A DNA stretch of 64,000 bases from Bog-756 sp963725395 (lineage in GTDB: Bacteria > Actinomycetota > Acidimicrobiia > Acidimicrobiales > RAAP-2). Position numbers and translations under genes: made by a program. Within the stretch, counting starts at the first letter, position 1; each line of letters begins with the position of its first letter. The stretch lies in assembly GCA_963725395.1 (NCBI GenBank), contig CAVRYH010000002.1:124001-188000 (forward strand), written 5' to 3'. The notes beneath the pieces were generated by a model, which had not been told where the DNA came from, searched no databases, and saw only the letters and a program-made list of their open reading frames with translations. Positions 36,611-44,996 of the stretch are shown here, in pieces.

Positions 36611-37212
36611 GGCGGTGGTTCCTGCCCGCGTCACCCGATCTTCTCGGGCTCCTGGCTCGCCAGGGTGACGTCACCGTCAAGGGAATGGATGCGCTCTGTG
36701 CATGGTCGAAGGGTGACGCCTCCCAAGGGGACCTCCTCCGTGATCTCGAGCACGAGGGTGATCGCGCCGGCCGCCAGGTGTTGGTCGCCGTGAAGGACGC
36801 GTTCGTGACGCCCATCAGTCCCGAGGACATCTACGAGCTCTCCGAGCGGCTCGACGGGGTGCTCAATGCCGCCTCGAACCTGATCCGTGAGGCGGAGGTG
36901 CTGGGCATGGAACCCGACGCCCCGATGGCCGAGATGAGCGATCTCATCGCCCTGGGGGTACGGGATCTGGTGCGAGCGTTCCCCGAGCTGGGGACGGGAC
37001 CCGACCGGGCCACGGAGCTCGCCGACGCGGCAGTCCGTCAACAGCGCGCCCTCGAGCACGTCTACCGGAGAGCGATGTCGGCGCTCCTCGAGGTCGGTGA
37101 CCTCCGAGAGGTGGCCGGGAAGCGTGAGCTGTACCGGCGGTGCGCCCGGATGGGTGACGCCATTGTCGGAGTCGCCCATCGCATCTGGTACGCGGTCGTG
37201 AAGGAATCCTGA
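36607..37212 (+). CDS. DUF47 / PhoU-like Pit accessory protein
   Basis: This all-helical 201-residue protein is of the DUF47 type (LEHEGDRAGRQVLVAVKDAF, VTPISPEDIYELSERLDGVL, ELYRRCARMGDAIVGVAHRI). Members bind metal ions and modulate PiT-family transport. ATG 36607 overlaps the pit stop, so the two are translationally coupled. Confidence 0.9.
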   Translation: MRRWFLPASPDLLGLLARQGDVTVKGMDALCAWSKGDASQGDLLRDLEHEGDRAGRQVLVAVKDAFVTPISPEDIYELSERLDGVLNAASNLIREAEVLGMEPDAPMAEMSDLIALGVRDLVRAFPELGTGPDRATELADAAVRQQRALEHVYRRAMSALLEVGDLREVAGKRELYRRCARMGDAIVGVAHRIWYAVVKES

Positions 37213-37226
37213 GCCGCGGCGGCCGG

Positions 37227-38387
37227 CTACCGCTTGATGGGCACCTGCCACACGAGGAGCGCTCCACCGGACTCGGGGCTCTCGACGGTGAACGTGCCGT
37301 CGAGCTTCTCGGCACGGCGCTTCAGGTTGACCAGCCCCAGCCCACCGGACTCGTGGTCGCCCTGTCCGAACCCGCGGCCGTTGTCGGTGACCTGGAGGCG
37401 GCAGCGCCGGCCGTCGACACTCAGGGAGACCGTCGCCTCGGTGGCTCCGGCGTGTCGGCCGACGTTGGTCACCGCTTCGCGGATCGTGGCCAGGAGGTGG
37501 TCGGTGATCTGGTCACTGATGGCCGTGTCGACCGGGCCTTCGAACGTGACCCTGACGTCGAACCCGACGACGTCACTCAGCTCGTGAACCAGGGTCAGGA
37601 CGTTGGCCCGGACGCCCCGATGGAGATCGTCGGTGCCCAGCTCGAAGATGCTAGTGCGGACCTGGCGGATGGTGTCGTCCACATCGGTGATCGTGGCGTT
37701 CAACCGGTCCAGCAGCGCGGCAGCCGCCGGATTGGCGGCCATGCTCTGGATGGACAGGCCGATGGCGAACAGCCGCTGGATCACCGTGTCGTGCAGGTCC
37801 CGGGCCAGACGGTCCCGCTCCTCGTAGATGGCGACCTCCTGGGCGCGCTGGTGCAGCCGGGCGTTCTGGATGGCGATCCCGGCCGCCACCGCCAACGCTC
37901 CGACGAGCGCTTCGTCGTCGGCGGTGAACTCGGACCAGCCGAGCTTGTCCGTCAGGTAGAGGTTGCCGTAGATCTCGTCCCTGATCTTGATCGGTACTCC
38001 CAGGAAGGACGTCATGGGGGGATGGCCCGGGGGGAAGCCGAAGCTCTCCGGGTGAGAACCCAGGCTGGCCAGGCGGAGGGGCTTCGGATCGGTGATCAGG
38101 AGCCCCAGCACCCCTCTGCCGGTCGGCCGGGGACCGATACGGTCCTCCGCGTCGGGGGTGAGCCCGACGGTTATGAACTCCGACAGGGCGGTGTGCTCGC
38201 TGTCGAGGACGCCGAGCGCCCCGAAGCGGGCATTGGTCATCGAGCACGCCTCTTCGACGATGTGACGGAGAAGGGTGGGCAGGTCCAGGTCGGCTTCGAG
38301 CAGCAGGCTCGCTTCCAGTACTCGACGGAGTTTGACCGGATCTTCGATGGATCGATATGGCAAGAGGTCCTCCACCGCCGAGAGCAA
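37227..38387 (-). CDS. devS: DevS/DosS-type sensor histidine kinase with one GAF domain
   Basis: This is a 386-residue soluble kinase. Residues about 25-180 are a GAF domain closely like the heme-binding GAF-A of mycobacterial DosS/DosT (RGVLGLLITDPKPLRL, HPESFGFPPGHPPMTSFLGV, GNLYLTDKLGWSEFTADDEA). His122 in PPGHPPM falls where I recall the DosS proximal heme ligand, so it may sense O2, NO or CO. Residues 190-205 are the HisKA_3 box with phospho-acceptor His199 (ERDRLARDLHDTVIQRLFAI). The HATPase domain follows (REAVTNVGRHA, DNGRGFG, GLGLVNLKRRAEKLDG). Known DosS proteins have two GAF domains; this has one. It converges on the Pit genes and diverges from its regulator. Confidence 0.88.
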   Translation of the reverse strand: MLSAVEDLLPYRSIEDPVKLRRVLEASLLLEADLDLPTLLRHIVEEACSMTNARFGALGVLDSEHTALSEFITVGLTPDAEDRIGPRPTGRGVLGLLITDPKPLRLASLGSHPESFGFPPGHPPMTSFLGVPIKIRDEIYGNLYLTDKLGWSEFTADDEALVGALAVAAGIAIQNARLHQRAQEVAIYEERDRLARDLHDTVIQRLFAIGLSIQSMAANPAAAALLDRLNATITDVDDTIRQVRTSIFELGTDDLHRGVRANVLTLVHELSDVVGFDVRVTFEGPVDTAISDQITDHLLATIREAVTNVGRHAGATEATVSLSVDGRRCRLQVTDNGRGFGQGDHESGGLGLVNLKRRAEKLDGTFTVESPESGGALLVWQVPIKR

Positions 38388-38530
38388 CTAGGATCTACCA
38401 GGTCACCCTCGCCAAAGACTAGCCCTCCTGCGACAAGCCGGGTACGGGTCAGCTTTCTTCGGGGTGACGAAAGTGGACCGGTGGGATGTGGGGTGCGGAG
38501 ACCGAGGGACCCGAGCATGAGGGCACGTAC

Positions 38531-39202
38531 GTGACGATCGGGGTATTCCTCCTGGATGACCACGAGATAGTCCGCACCGGCCTCCGGTCGCTCATCTCGG
38601 CGGCGGACGACCTGGCCGTGGTGGGCGAGGCCGGGACCGTGGCCGAGGCCCTGGACCGGATTCCCCCGACCAGGCCTCATGTGGCCATCCTGGATGTCAG
38701 ACTGCCCGACGGCAGCGGCATCGAGGTCTGCCGTGAGATCCGCTCGAACTGGCCCGAGATCGCCTGCGTCATGCTCACGTCCTATGCCGACGACGAGGCG
38801 CTCATCGCCGCCATCATGGCGGGGGCGGCCGGGTACGTGTTGAAGCAGGTGGCGACCACCGACCTGGTCAGCGACATCCGGCGTGTGGCGGCCGGCGAGT
38901 CGCTGCTCGACCCCGAGCTCACCGCGAGTGTCCTCTCGGGGATACGCAAGGGTGTGGACCAGGACCCGCTGTTGGCCAGCCTGACCCCGCAGGAACGGCG
39001 GATCCTCGATCTGATCGCCGAGGGACGGACCAACCGGCAGATCGCCAACACATTGTTCCTGGCGGAGAAGACCGTGAAGAACTACGTGTCCAACCTTCTG
39101 GCCAAGTTGGGCATGGAGCGCCGCACCCAGGCGGCCACGTACGCCGCCCGTCTCGAGGAGCGCTCGGAGCTGGAACGTCGAACGGACGCGACCGGCACCT
39201 GA
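38531..39202 (+). CDS. devR: DevR/DosR-type NarL-family response regulator
   Basis: This is a 223-residue regulator. GTG at 38531 begins VTIGVFLLDDHEIVRTGLRS. The phospho-acceptor is Asp55 (AILDVRLPDGSG), with the acidic pair at 9-10 and Lys in GYVLKQV. The LuxR-type HTH (LTPQERRILDLIAEGRTNRQ, then TLFLAEKTVKNYVSNLLAKL and GMERRTQAA) is nearly identical to that of M. tuberculosis DosR, including the DNA-contacting EKTVKNY helix. That identity predicts a similar binding site, and ten such sites lie within 20 kb. The kinase is divergent, 143 bp away. Confidence 0.92.
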   Translation: MTIGVFLLDDHEIVRTGLRSLISAADDLAVVGEAGTVAEALDRIPPTRPHVAILDVRLPDGSGIEVCREIRSNWPEIACVMLTSYADDEALIAAIMAGAAGYVLKQVATTDLVSDIRRVAAGESLLDPELTASVLSGIRKGVDQDPLLASLTPQERRILDLIAEGRTNRQIANTLFLAEKTVKNYVSNLLAKLGMERRTQAATYAARLEERSELERRTDATGT

Positions 39203-39245
39203 CGCCCCGACACCCCGGGCGTCTCCTATCCGGATGCCACACATT

Positions 39246-39290
39246 GGGGGACCAATGGCCCTATGCCGTCCCGGCGATCTGACGTCCAAT
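39246..39290 (+). promoter_or_regulatory. DosR-type box and -10 upstream of a small ORF and usp gene
   Basis: GGGGACCAATGGCCCTA (39247-39263) is followed after 21 nt by TCCAAT (39285-39290). The small ORF starts 42 nt later. The box matches the known consensus at all strongly conserved positions; the hexamer is weaker (C at position 2). Confidence 0.75.
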
Positions 39291-39332
39291 GGGGGTTGGC
39301 ACGCGTGTGCTCCGGGAACCGAGGAGGCAGAC

Positions 39333-39488
39333 ATGACGAATCCGAGGCATGGCCGCCATCGGCAGACCAGCAGCCGCCCTGCGAGCAGCCCCGCGCTGAG
39401 TCCGTACCTGCTCGAGGACGTGGGTATGACCCCTGCAGAGTTGGAGGTCGCCCGAATCAGCGGTCCGGAGATCGTCGGGACCCGTTGA
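39333..39488 (+). CDS. 51-residue protein in the DosR-type regulon
   Basis: ATG at 39333 follows a strong ribosome-binding site (GAGGAGGCAGAC). The protein MTNPRHGRHRQTSSRPASSP... ends in a folded-looking segment LSPYLLEDVGMTPAELEVAR. I do not recognise it. It sits between a DosR-type promoter and the first universal stress protein gene, which starts about 30 bp after it, so the two are probably one transcript. Its basic, Ser/Pro-rich head and acidic tail suggest a small adaptor or nucleic-acid-associated protein, which is speculation. Confidence 0.6.
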   Translation: MTNPRHGRHRQTSSRPASSPALSPYLLEDVGMTPAELEVARISGPEIVGTR

Positions 39489-39519
39489 CGGGGTGCCGAT
39501 GACCGAGGAAGGGCCCGCC

Positions 39520-40422
39520 ATGTCGCAGCACGATCGGCGCGGACGACCGCCACGGGAGGAGCGCGCCGTCGTGGTCGGCGTCGATGGCTCAAACCATTCG
39601 AGGCTCGCGCTCAAGTGGGCGGCCGACGAGGCCAAGCGGCGGGGATCACTTCTCAGGATCATGTTCGCCGAGGTCGACGATGTCGAGAACCCGCCCCATT
39701 GGTACAGCCCCGGCGAGAGCGGTCTGTCCGCGGGCGAGGCGGTCATCGACGAGGCGGTAGGGCTGGTGGTCACCAGGCACCCGTCGGTCATGGCGCGGGG
39801 AGAGGTCGTCAAGTGGCCGGCGGCCATGATGCTCACCAGTGCCAGCCGGTCCGCCGAGCTGCTCGTTGTCGGCTCCCGTGGCCGGGGCGGCTTCGACGAG
39901 CTCCTCCTCGGCTCGGTGAGCGATCAGTGCATCCAGTACGCCGAGTGCCCGGTGGCCGTCGTCCACTCGGATACCGATGATCCGATGTACCTGTCGATCC
40001 GTCCACGCATCGTCGTCGGCATCGACGGCTCGCTCGGATCGTCGCGCGCCCTGCGCTGGGCCCTCGATGAGGCCCAGGTGCGCTCGGCCTCCGTGGAGGC
40101 GGTCTTCGCGTGGCAGGCGCCGCCGATCCACGCCATCGCCACCGGCTCCGGCCAGGGATACGACGTGGTGGCCAAGGAGATCATCGACGCCGCCGCCGAG
40201 CACGCCGAGCAGTTGGCGCCCACGGTCCCCTTCGAGGTCCACACCGCGGTCAGTGCGACCGTCCCGGCCCTGCTCGAGGCGTGCCGTGACTCGGACCTCC
40301 TGGTGGTGGGCTCGGAGGGCCACGGTGGCTTCCGGGACGCCCGGCTCGGTTCGGTGGCCCACCAGTGCGCTCGCCATGCCCACTGCGCCGTCGTCGTCGC
40401 CCGCACCCCGAACGCCGCCTGA
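39520..40422 (+). CDS. tandem universal stress protein (usp1)
   Basis: This protein of about 300 residues has two UspA domains. The first has VVVGVDGSNHSRLALKWAAD and the ATP-binding end VVGSRGRGGFDELLLGSVSD. The second has IVVGIDGSLGSSRALRWALD and VVGSEGHGGFRDARLGSVAH (G-2x-G-9x-G-S/T form in both). ATG at 39520 follows GAGGAAGG; an ATG at 39499 is the alternative. Such ATP-binding tandem Usps are hallmark members of the mycobacterial DosR regulon (Rv2623, Rv2005c and relatives). Probably transcribed from the DosR-type promoter at 39246. Confidence 0.9.
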   Translation: MSQHDRRGRPPREERAVVVGVDGSNHSRLALKWAADEAKRRGSLLRIMFAEVDDVENPPHWYSPGESGLSAGEAVIDEAVGLVVTRHPSVMARGEVVKWPAAMMLTSASRSAELLVVGSRGRGGFDELLLGSVSDQCIQYAECPVAVVHSDTDDPMYLSIRPRIVVGIDGSLGSSRALRWALDEAQVRSASVEAVFAWQAPPIHAIATGSGQGYDVVAKEIIDAAAEHAEQLAPTVPFEVHTAVSATVPALLEACRDSDLLVVGSEGHGGFRDARLGSVAHQCARHAHCAVVVARTPNAA

Positions 40423-40477
40423 CTGCACTCCGGGCACCTGACCGGGCCGAGCTCGTGGCCTCCCGGAGCCGTCCCCC

Positions 40478-41233
40478 TCAGGTCGGGCCCCGGAGTTCGG
40501 CCCCCCGACTCGTCGCGGTTTCCTCCACGATGGTCCCGTCCCGCATCTCGACGATGCGGTGGGCATGAGCGGCGACCTCTGGGTCGTGGGTGACCATGAT
40601 GATCGTCATCCCCTCCTTGCCGAGGCGCCCGAGCAGGTCGAGGAAGTGGGCGGTCGACGCCGAATCGAGGCTGCCGGTCGGCTCGTCGGCCAGGAGGATC
40701 CTCGGCTGGTTGGCCAGGGCGCGGGCGATGGCCACCCGCTGTCGCTCACCACCGGACAGCTCGGTCGGCAACCGGTCCTCGCGGCCACCGAGGTCGACGT
40801 CGCCGAGGAGCGCCCGGGCGCGTTCGGCGCGCTGGCGGCCCGAGCGGTGGGTGCCGAACATGGGCAGCTCGACGTTGGCGAGGGCCGACAGCTGGGGCAG
40901 CAGGTTGTGGAACTGGAACACCAGGCCGACTTCGCTGCGCCGGTACCCGCTCGGGTCGTGCAGGGCGGCGAGATCGTGCCCGGCGACGGTAACGGTGCCG
41001 GACGTCGGTGAGTCGATGGCGGCCAGCAGGTGGAGGAGTGTCGACTTCCCGCACCCCGAAGGCCCGGTGATGGCCAGCGATTCCCCGTATTCCACGCGGA
41101 GGTCGACGCCGGCCAGCGCCTGCACATGACCCGGGTAGACCCGGCGCGCCTGACGGACGTCGACGGCGAGTTCGGGCGTCGTGGGACCCTCCGGACCACG
41201 GTCACTCCGGACCGAGGATGGCCTCTCACTCAT
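40478..41233 (-). CDS. ABC transporter ATP-binding protein, LolD/MacB-like
   Basis: This is a 251-residue ATPase with Walker A GPSGCGKST, Q-loop GLVFQFHNLLPQLSALANVE, signature LSGGERQRVAIARALA, Walker B ILLADEPTGSLD and switch histidine VTHDPEVAAHA. This is the type that pairs with FtsX-like permeases for lipoprotein or substrate extrusion. The start overlaps the upstream permease stop by 8 bp. Confidence 0.9.
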   Translation of the reverse strand: MSERPSSVRSDRGPEGPTTPELAVDVRQARRVYPGHVQALAGVDLRVEYGESLAITGPSGCGKSTLLHLLAAIDSPTSGTVTVAGHDLAALHDPSGYRRSEVGLVFQFHNLLPQLSALANVELPMFGTHRSGRQRAERARALLGDVDLGGREDRLPTELSGGERQRVAIARALANQPRILLADEPTGSLDSASTAHFLDLLGRLGKEGMTIIMVTHDPEVAAHAHRIVEMRDGTIVEETATSRGAELRGPT

Positions 41234-42345
41234 AGCTGAGGGCCTTGAGGGGCGAGAGCATGGCCGCTCTGGTCGTCGGGTACAGCGCCCCGACCAGTGT
41301 CATGACGAGGGCAGTGAACAGGGCCCTCCAGAAGGCTCCTTCGGTGAAGTTCGGGTGGAGGACCCCACGCAGCTCGGGGGCCCGCGAGAGCGCGGCGGCC
41401 ACCAGGAACGAGAGCCCGACGCCGAGGGCGGCTCCGAGGAAGGCCAGGATGAGGCTCTCCCCGAGCAGGAGGCCCACCGTCCGTTTCCGGGTCCACCCGA
41501 TCGCCCGCAGCAGACCGAACTCCCGCGTCCTCTCGAACAGGGACAACAGCATGGTGTTCCCCACGATGACGGCACCGATGAGGATGGCGAGGATCGTGCT
41601 CCCGTTCACCGCCGCCTGCAGGTAGACCAGATTCGTGTCGGCCCGTCCGAACTGGGAGGCGGTCCTGATGGTCGTCAGCTCGGGCTGGGCGTAGTCGATG
41701 TGCTTGGCCACAGCGGCGATGTTGGCACCGGGCTCCACCTTCACGAACGCCAGGGTGACGATCCCGTCGACCCTGTTGTACCCCTGGATGGCCGGCAGAG
41801 GGAACATCGCGCCGGAGTCGCCGAACGAGTTCCCGGTGGAGTACACGCCGACCACGGTGTTCGTGGTGCCGTTGGCTTTGAACCGGTCCCCGACCCCGAG
41901 GCCGAGGTTGGCCGCCGCCCTCCACCCCAACATCACCTCGTTGGGGGCCGTGGCCGTGTACGCCCGGCCGGCCACCAACTTCACCCCGAACGCCGCGAGG
42001 TCGCCCGGATTGATGCCGATCTCGATGAAGACGGGATTGTTGGCGTTGATGTCCTGGGTCTCGACCAGGACGCCCACCGCGCTCGGCCACGCCCGGCGTC
42101 TGCTGGAGGCGGGCGAGCTCCGCGTGGTCGATCGTGCTCGAAAGGAGGTCGGAGGCACCTTTTTGGGACACCGTGAAATCGGCTTTACCCACCGAGACGA
42201 TCGCTGCCGCCGACTGCTCGAGCCCACTGCTGGTCACGTCCAGCGTGACGACGGCCATCACCGCGATGGCGACGGCGGAGGCGAGCCCCAAAGATCGGGC
42301 CTTCTTCGACCAGAGGTTGCGCAGGATGAGCCCGACGAATGTCAC
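41226..42345 (-). pseudogene. FtsX/MacB-like ABC permease, one apparent frameshift
   Basis: The N-terminus (MTFVGLILRNLWSKKARSLG, a membrane segment, then LLSSTIDHAELARLQQTPGV) reads in one frame. From about 42090 onward the periplasmic domain (AVGVLVETQDINANNPVF) and three C-terminal membrane segments (TREFGLLRAIGWTRKRTVGL; LGVGLSFLVAAALSRAPEL) read in the next frame to the stop at 41226. The coding quality is good on both sides, so this may be a single-base sequence error. A DosR-type promoter lies 112-155 bp upstream and would drive both exporter genes. Confidence 0.85.
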
Positions 42346-42456
42346 GGCATCCCCTCGGGCGCGCTCACCTCTACCGGTCCCACCCGCCCTACCGTTCCAA
42401 CCCGGTGTCCCTGCATCGCTTTGTGTGCTGGCCTCTCTGTGACATCGGGTCCTGCC

Positions 42457-42500
42457 ATTGTCCTCCGAGGTGGGCCCGTCCAGTAGGGACCTAAGGCCTC
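42457..42500 (-). promoter_or_regulatory. DosR-type box and -10 upstream of the ABC exporter operon
   Basis: On the minus strand GAGGCCTTAGGTCCCTA (42500-42484) is followed after 21 nt by GACAAT (42462-42457). The site is close to palindromic. The hexamer is identical to that of the usp2 promoter. Confidence 0.72.
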
Positions 42501-42560
42501 ACCTGCGGTTGAAGACCGCCAGCCCACGACCGACCAGGTGGTGGCGGGCCCTGTCCCCAC

Positions 42561-44996
42561 TCAGAGCTCCAGCTGACGCCGGTCCCCCCGTCCGAGCTCG
42601 GCCACGTCGCCGTCCATGCCGACGAGAACCGTCCCCTGTCCCCAGTCTCCGAGCTCGACGGAGAACACACCCTTCTCGGCGGTGACGCTCAGCCACTGGC
42701 GGCGGTAGCGGATGCCGAGCTTCAGGCTTCGCACCTCCGCCGGGAGCAGCGGATTGAACCAGATGGCGTCCTCTCTGGTCTCTATGCCCAGATAGCACCG
42801 CTGGAGCAGATCCAGGGTGCCGGCCATGGCGCCGAGGTGCACCCCTTCGGCGGTGGTCCCACCCTGGGTGTCGTCGAGGTCGCTCCGCAGGGCGTCCTCG
42901 AAGAACTCCCAGGAGCGCTCACGATCGGATCGGGCCATCACCCAGGCGTGGACCACCCGGCTGAGCGTGGAACCGTGGCAGGTCCGCCGCAGGTAGTAGT
43001 CGATGTTCCGTGGGATCGACTCGTCGTCGAAGGAGTAGCCGAGCCGGTGGAAGAGCGCCTGCAGTTCGTCGGCCGACAGGAGGTAGAAGAGCATCAGCAC
43101 ATCGGCCTGCTTCGATGCCTTGTAGGCGTTGGGGCTGTCGTGCTCCTCCTCGAGGATACGGTCCAACCGGGAGATGTCGCCGTAGCGATCGTGGTAGTGC
43201 TGCCAGTCCAGCTCGGCGAGATCCTCGTACCCCTCGAATTGGCTGATCACCCCGTCCTCGTGGAGGACGACCCGCATCTTGCGGCTCACGTCGTCCCAGC
43301 GTGCCAGTTCGGCGTCGTCGAGTGAGAGCTCCCGGCGAAGCTCGGATCGGCGCGGGTCGGGCAGGTCCGCGATCAAATCGAGGGCACGGCACAAGACCCA
43401 GACCGCCATCACGTTGGTGTACGAATTGTTGTCCAGGCCGGGTGCGGCCGCCCCGGGGTAGCCGTCGTGGTACTCGTCGGGACCCATCACACCCTTGATC
43501 TCGTAGCGGTCCAGGTCCGGGTTGTACCGGGCCATGCTCGCCCAGAACCGGCTGATCTCGAAGATCATCTCCGCTCCGTAGGAGATCATGAACTCGGTGT
43601 CGGCCGTGGCCTGGTAGTAGTGCCAGATGTTGTAGGCGACCGCCGAGTTGATGTGCCGCTGGAGGTGGGATGCATCAGGCAGCCACCGCCCCGACAGGGG
43701 ATTGAGGTGCAGCGTCTGGGTCTCCTCGCGACCGCTACTGGCGCTCTGCCACGGGAACATGGCGCCCGAGACCCCGGCCTCCGCGGCGGCCCAGCGCGCC
43801 TCGGGCAGTCGCCGGAACCGGTAGAGGAGCAGCGAACGGACCAGCTCGGGAAGCCGCATTGTCAGAAAGGGCAGGATGAAGAGCTCGTCCCAGAACACAT
43901 GGCCCCGGTAGGCCTCACCGTGGAGCCCCCGGGCCGGAACGCCGACGTCCAGGTCGATGGTGTTGCGCGACGTCGTCTGGAGCAGGTGGAAGGTGTGGAG
44001 ATGGAGTGTCAGCTGGGTGGCGCTCCCGTCCCCCTCCAACTGCAGGGCGAAGCGACTCCACAGGTCGTCCCACGCTTCGACGTGATCCTGGAGGAGCTCC
44101 TCGAAGCCACCCACCCGAAAGGTCTTGGTCCGCGCCTCGAGCAGGGGTTCGCTGATCGAGCGGTCGGCCGAGGTGTACAGGGCCACCACCTTCTCGACGG
44201 TGACGGTGTCGGAGGCCTCGACGTCGAGCGCCAGGTCAAAGGCGATGAAGTCCTGCTCGTCCACGACCGCCCGGCTGGTGGCGACCGGCGTGCCGCCGCT
44301 GGTCATGCGGGTCCTCGCCGCCTCGGCGATCCGGATGTTCGACTGGCTGGTCCGAGCGACCAGGGTCAAGGTCTCCGCGTCCACGGCCTCGGTGGTCACG
44401 TCGGCCAGGTGGACGCTGTCGAGGTTGCGGTAGCGGGCCACGCCTCCGTTGACCACCGTGCCGTCGATGCCGGACCGGACGGTCAGGCGACCCGCCCAGT
44501 TTTCCGGGGTGAGGATCGTCTCCAGCGCGGCCAGGTGGGGGTCGTGCATGCTGACGAAGCGTCGCTGCTCCACCTGGGTGACCCGGCCGCCGTCGTCACG
44601 GACGCGGACCCACCGGCTCAATACGGCTCGCCTGAGATCGAGTTCCTGGCGGAAGTCGAGGACCTCGAGCTGGGCCAGGTCGAACCAGGGTCCGCCGTCG
44701 ATACGGAAGCTGAGAACGAGCCAGTTGGGAAGATTGACGTTGCTCTCGTTCTCCACCTCCCGACCGGCGACCGTGGTCGTCAATCGGTTGTAGAGGCCAC
44801 CGACATAGGTGCCGGGGTAGTGGACGCCGTCGTCGACGGCCTCGGGCGCCGCCCCCCGGGTGGCGAAGTAGCCGTTGCCCAGCGTGCAGAGGGATTCGCG
44901 AAGGCCCTCGCTGACCGGGTCGGCCCGGTTGTACCGGAGCACCCACTCGTCCACCACCACCCGGTCGGCGTCCGCGGGCCCCGCGGATTCGCTCAC
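42561..44996 (-). CDS. glycoside hydrolase/phosphorylase family 65 (disaccharide phosphorylase type)
   Basis: This is an 811-residue GH65 enzyme. It has the N-terminal beta-sandwich (NGYFATRGAAPEAVDDGVHY), linker, and alpha6/alpha6 barrel with FWDELFILPFLTMRLPEL, the general-acid region GVMGPDEYHDGYPG (catalytic Glu), KQADVLMLFYLL and the phosphate-loop segments RTCHGSTLSRVVH and TTAEGVHLGAMAGTLDLLQR. Members phosphorolyse trehalose, maltose, kojibiose or nigerose to beta-glucose 1-phosphate. GTG at 44996 overlaps the stop of a beta-phosphoglucomutase-like gene by 4 bp, the natural partner. M. tuberculosis Rv2006 combines HAD and GH65-like parts and is in the DosR regulon. Confidence 0.9.
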   Translation of the reverse strand: MSESAGPADADRVVVDEWVLRYNRADPVSEGLRESLCTLGNGYFATRGAAPEAVDDGVHYPGTYVGGLYNRLTTTVAGREVENESNVNLPNWLVLSFRIDGGPWFDLAQLEVLDFRQELDLRRAVLSRWVRVRDDGGRVTQVEQRRFVSMHDPHLAALETILTPENWAGRLTVRSGIDGTVVNGGVARYRNLDSVHLADVTTEAVDAETLTLVARTSQSNIRIAEAARTRMTSGGTPVATSRAVVDEQDFIAFDLALDVEASDTVTVEKVVALYTSADRSISEPLLEARTKTFRVGGFEELLQDHVEAWDDLWSRFALQLEGDGSATQLTLHLHTFHLLQTTSRNTIDLDVGVPARGLHGEAYRGHVFWDELFILPFLTMRLPELVRSLLLYRFRRLPEARWAAAEAGVSGAMFPWQSASSGREETQTLHLNPLSGRWLPDASHLQRHINSAVAYNIWHYYQATADTEFMISYGAEMIFEISRFWASMARYNPDLDRYEIKGVMGPDEYHDGYPGAAAPGLDNNSYTNVMAVWVLCRALDLIADLPDPRRSELRRELSLDDAELARWDDVSRKMRVVLHEDGVISQFEGYEDLAELDWQHYHDRYGDISRLDRILEEEHDSPNAYKASKQADVLMLFYLLSADELQALFHRLGYSFDDESIPRNIDYYLRRTCHGSTLSRVVHAWVMARSDRERSWEFFEDALRSDLDDTQGGTTAEGVHLGAMAGTLDLLQRCYLGIETREDAIWFNPLLPAEVRSLKLGIRYRRQWLSVTAEKGVFSVELGDWGQGTVLVGMDGDVAELGRGDRRQLEL

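Noticed and set aside
38388..38530. operator between the DosS-like and DosR-like genes
   Set aside because: GACTAGCCCT and GGTGACGAAAGTGGACC were considered, but both have wrong spacing against the other ten sites.
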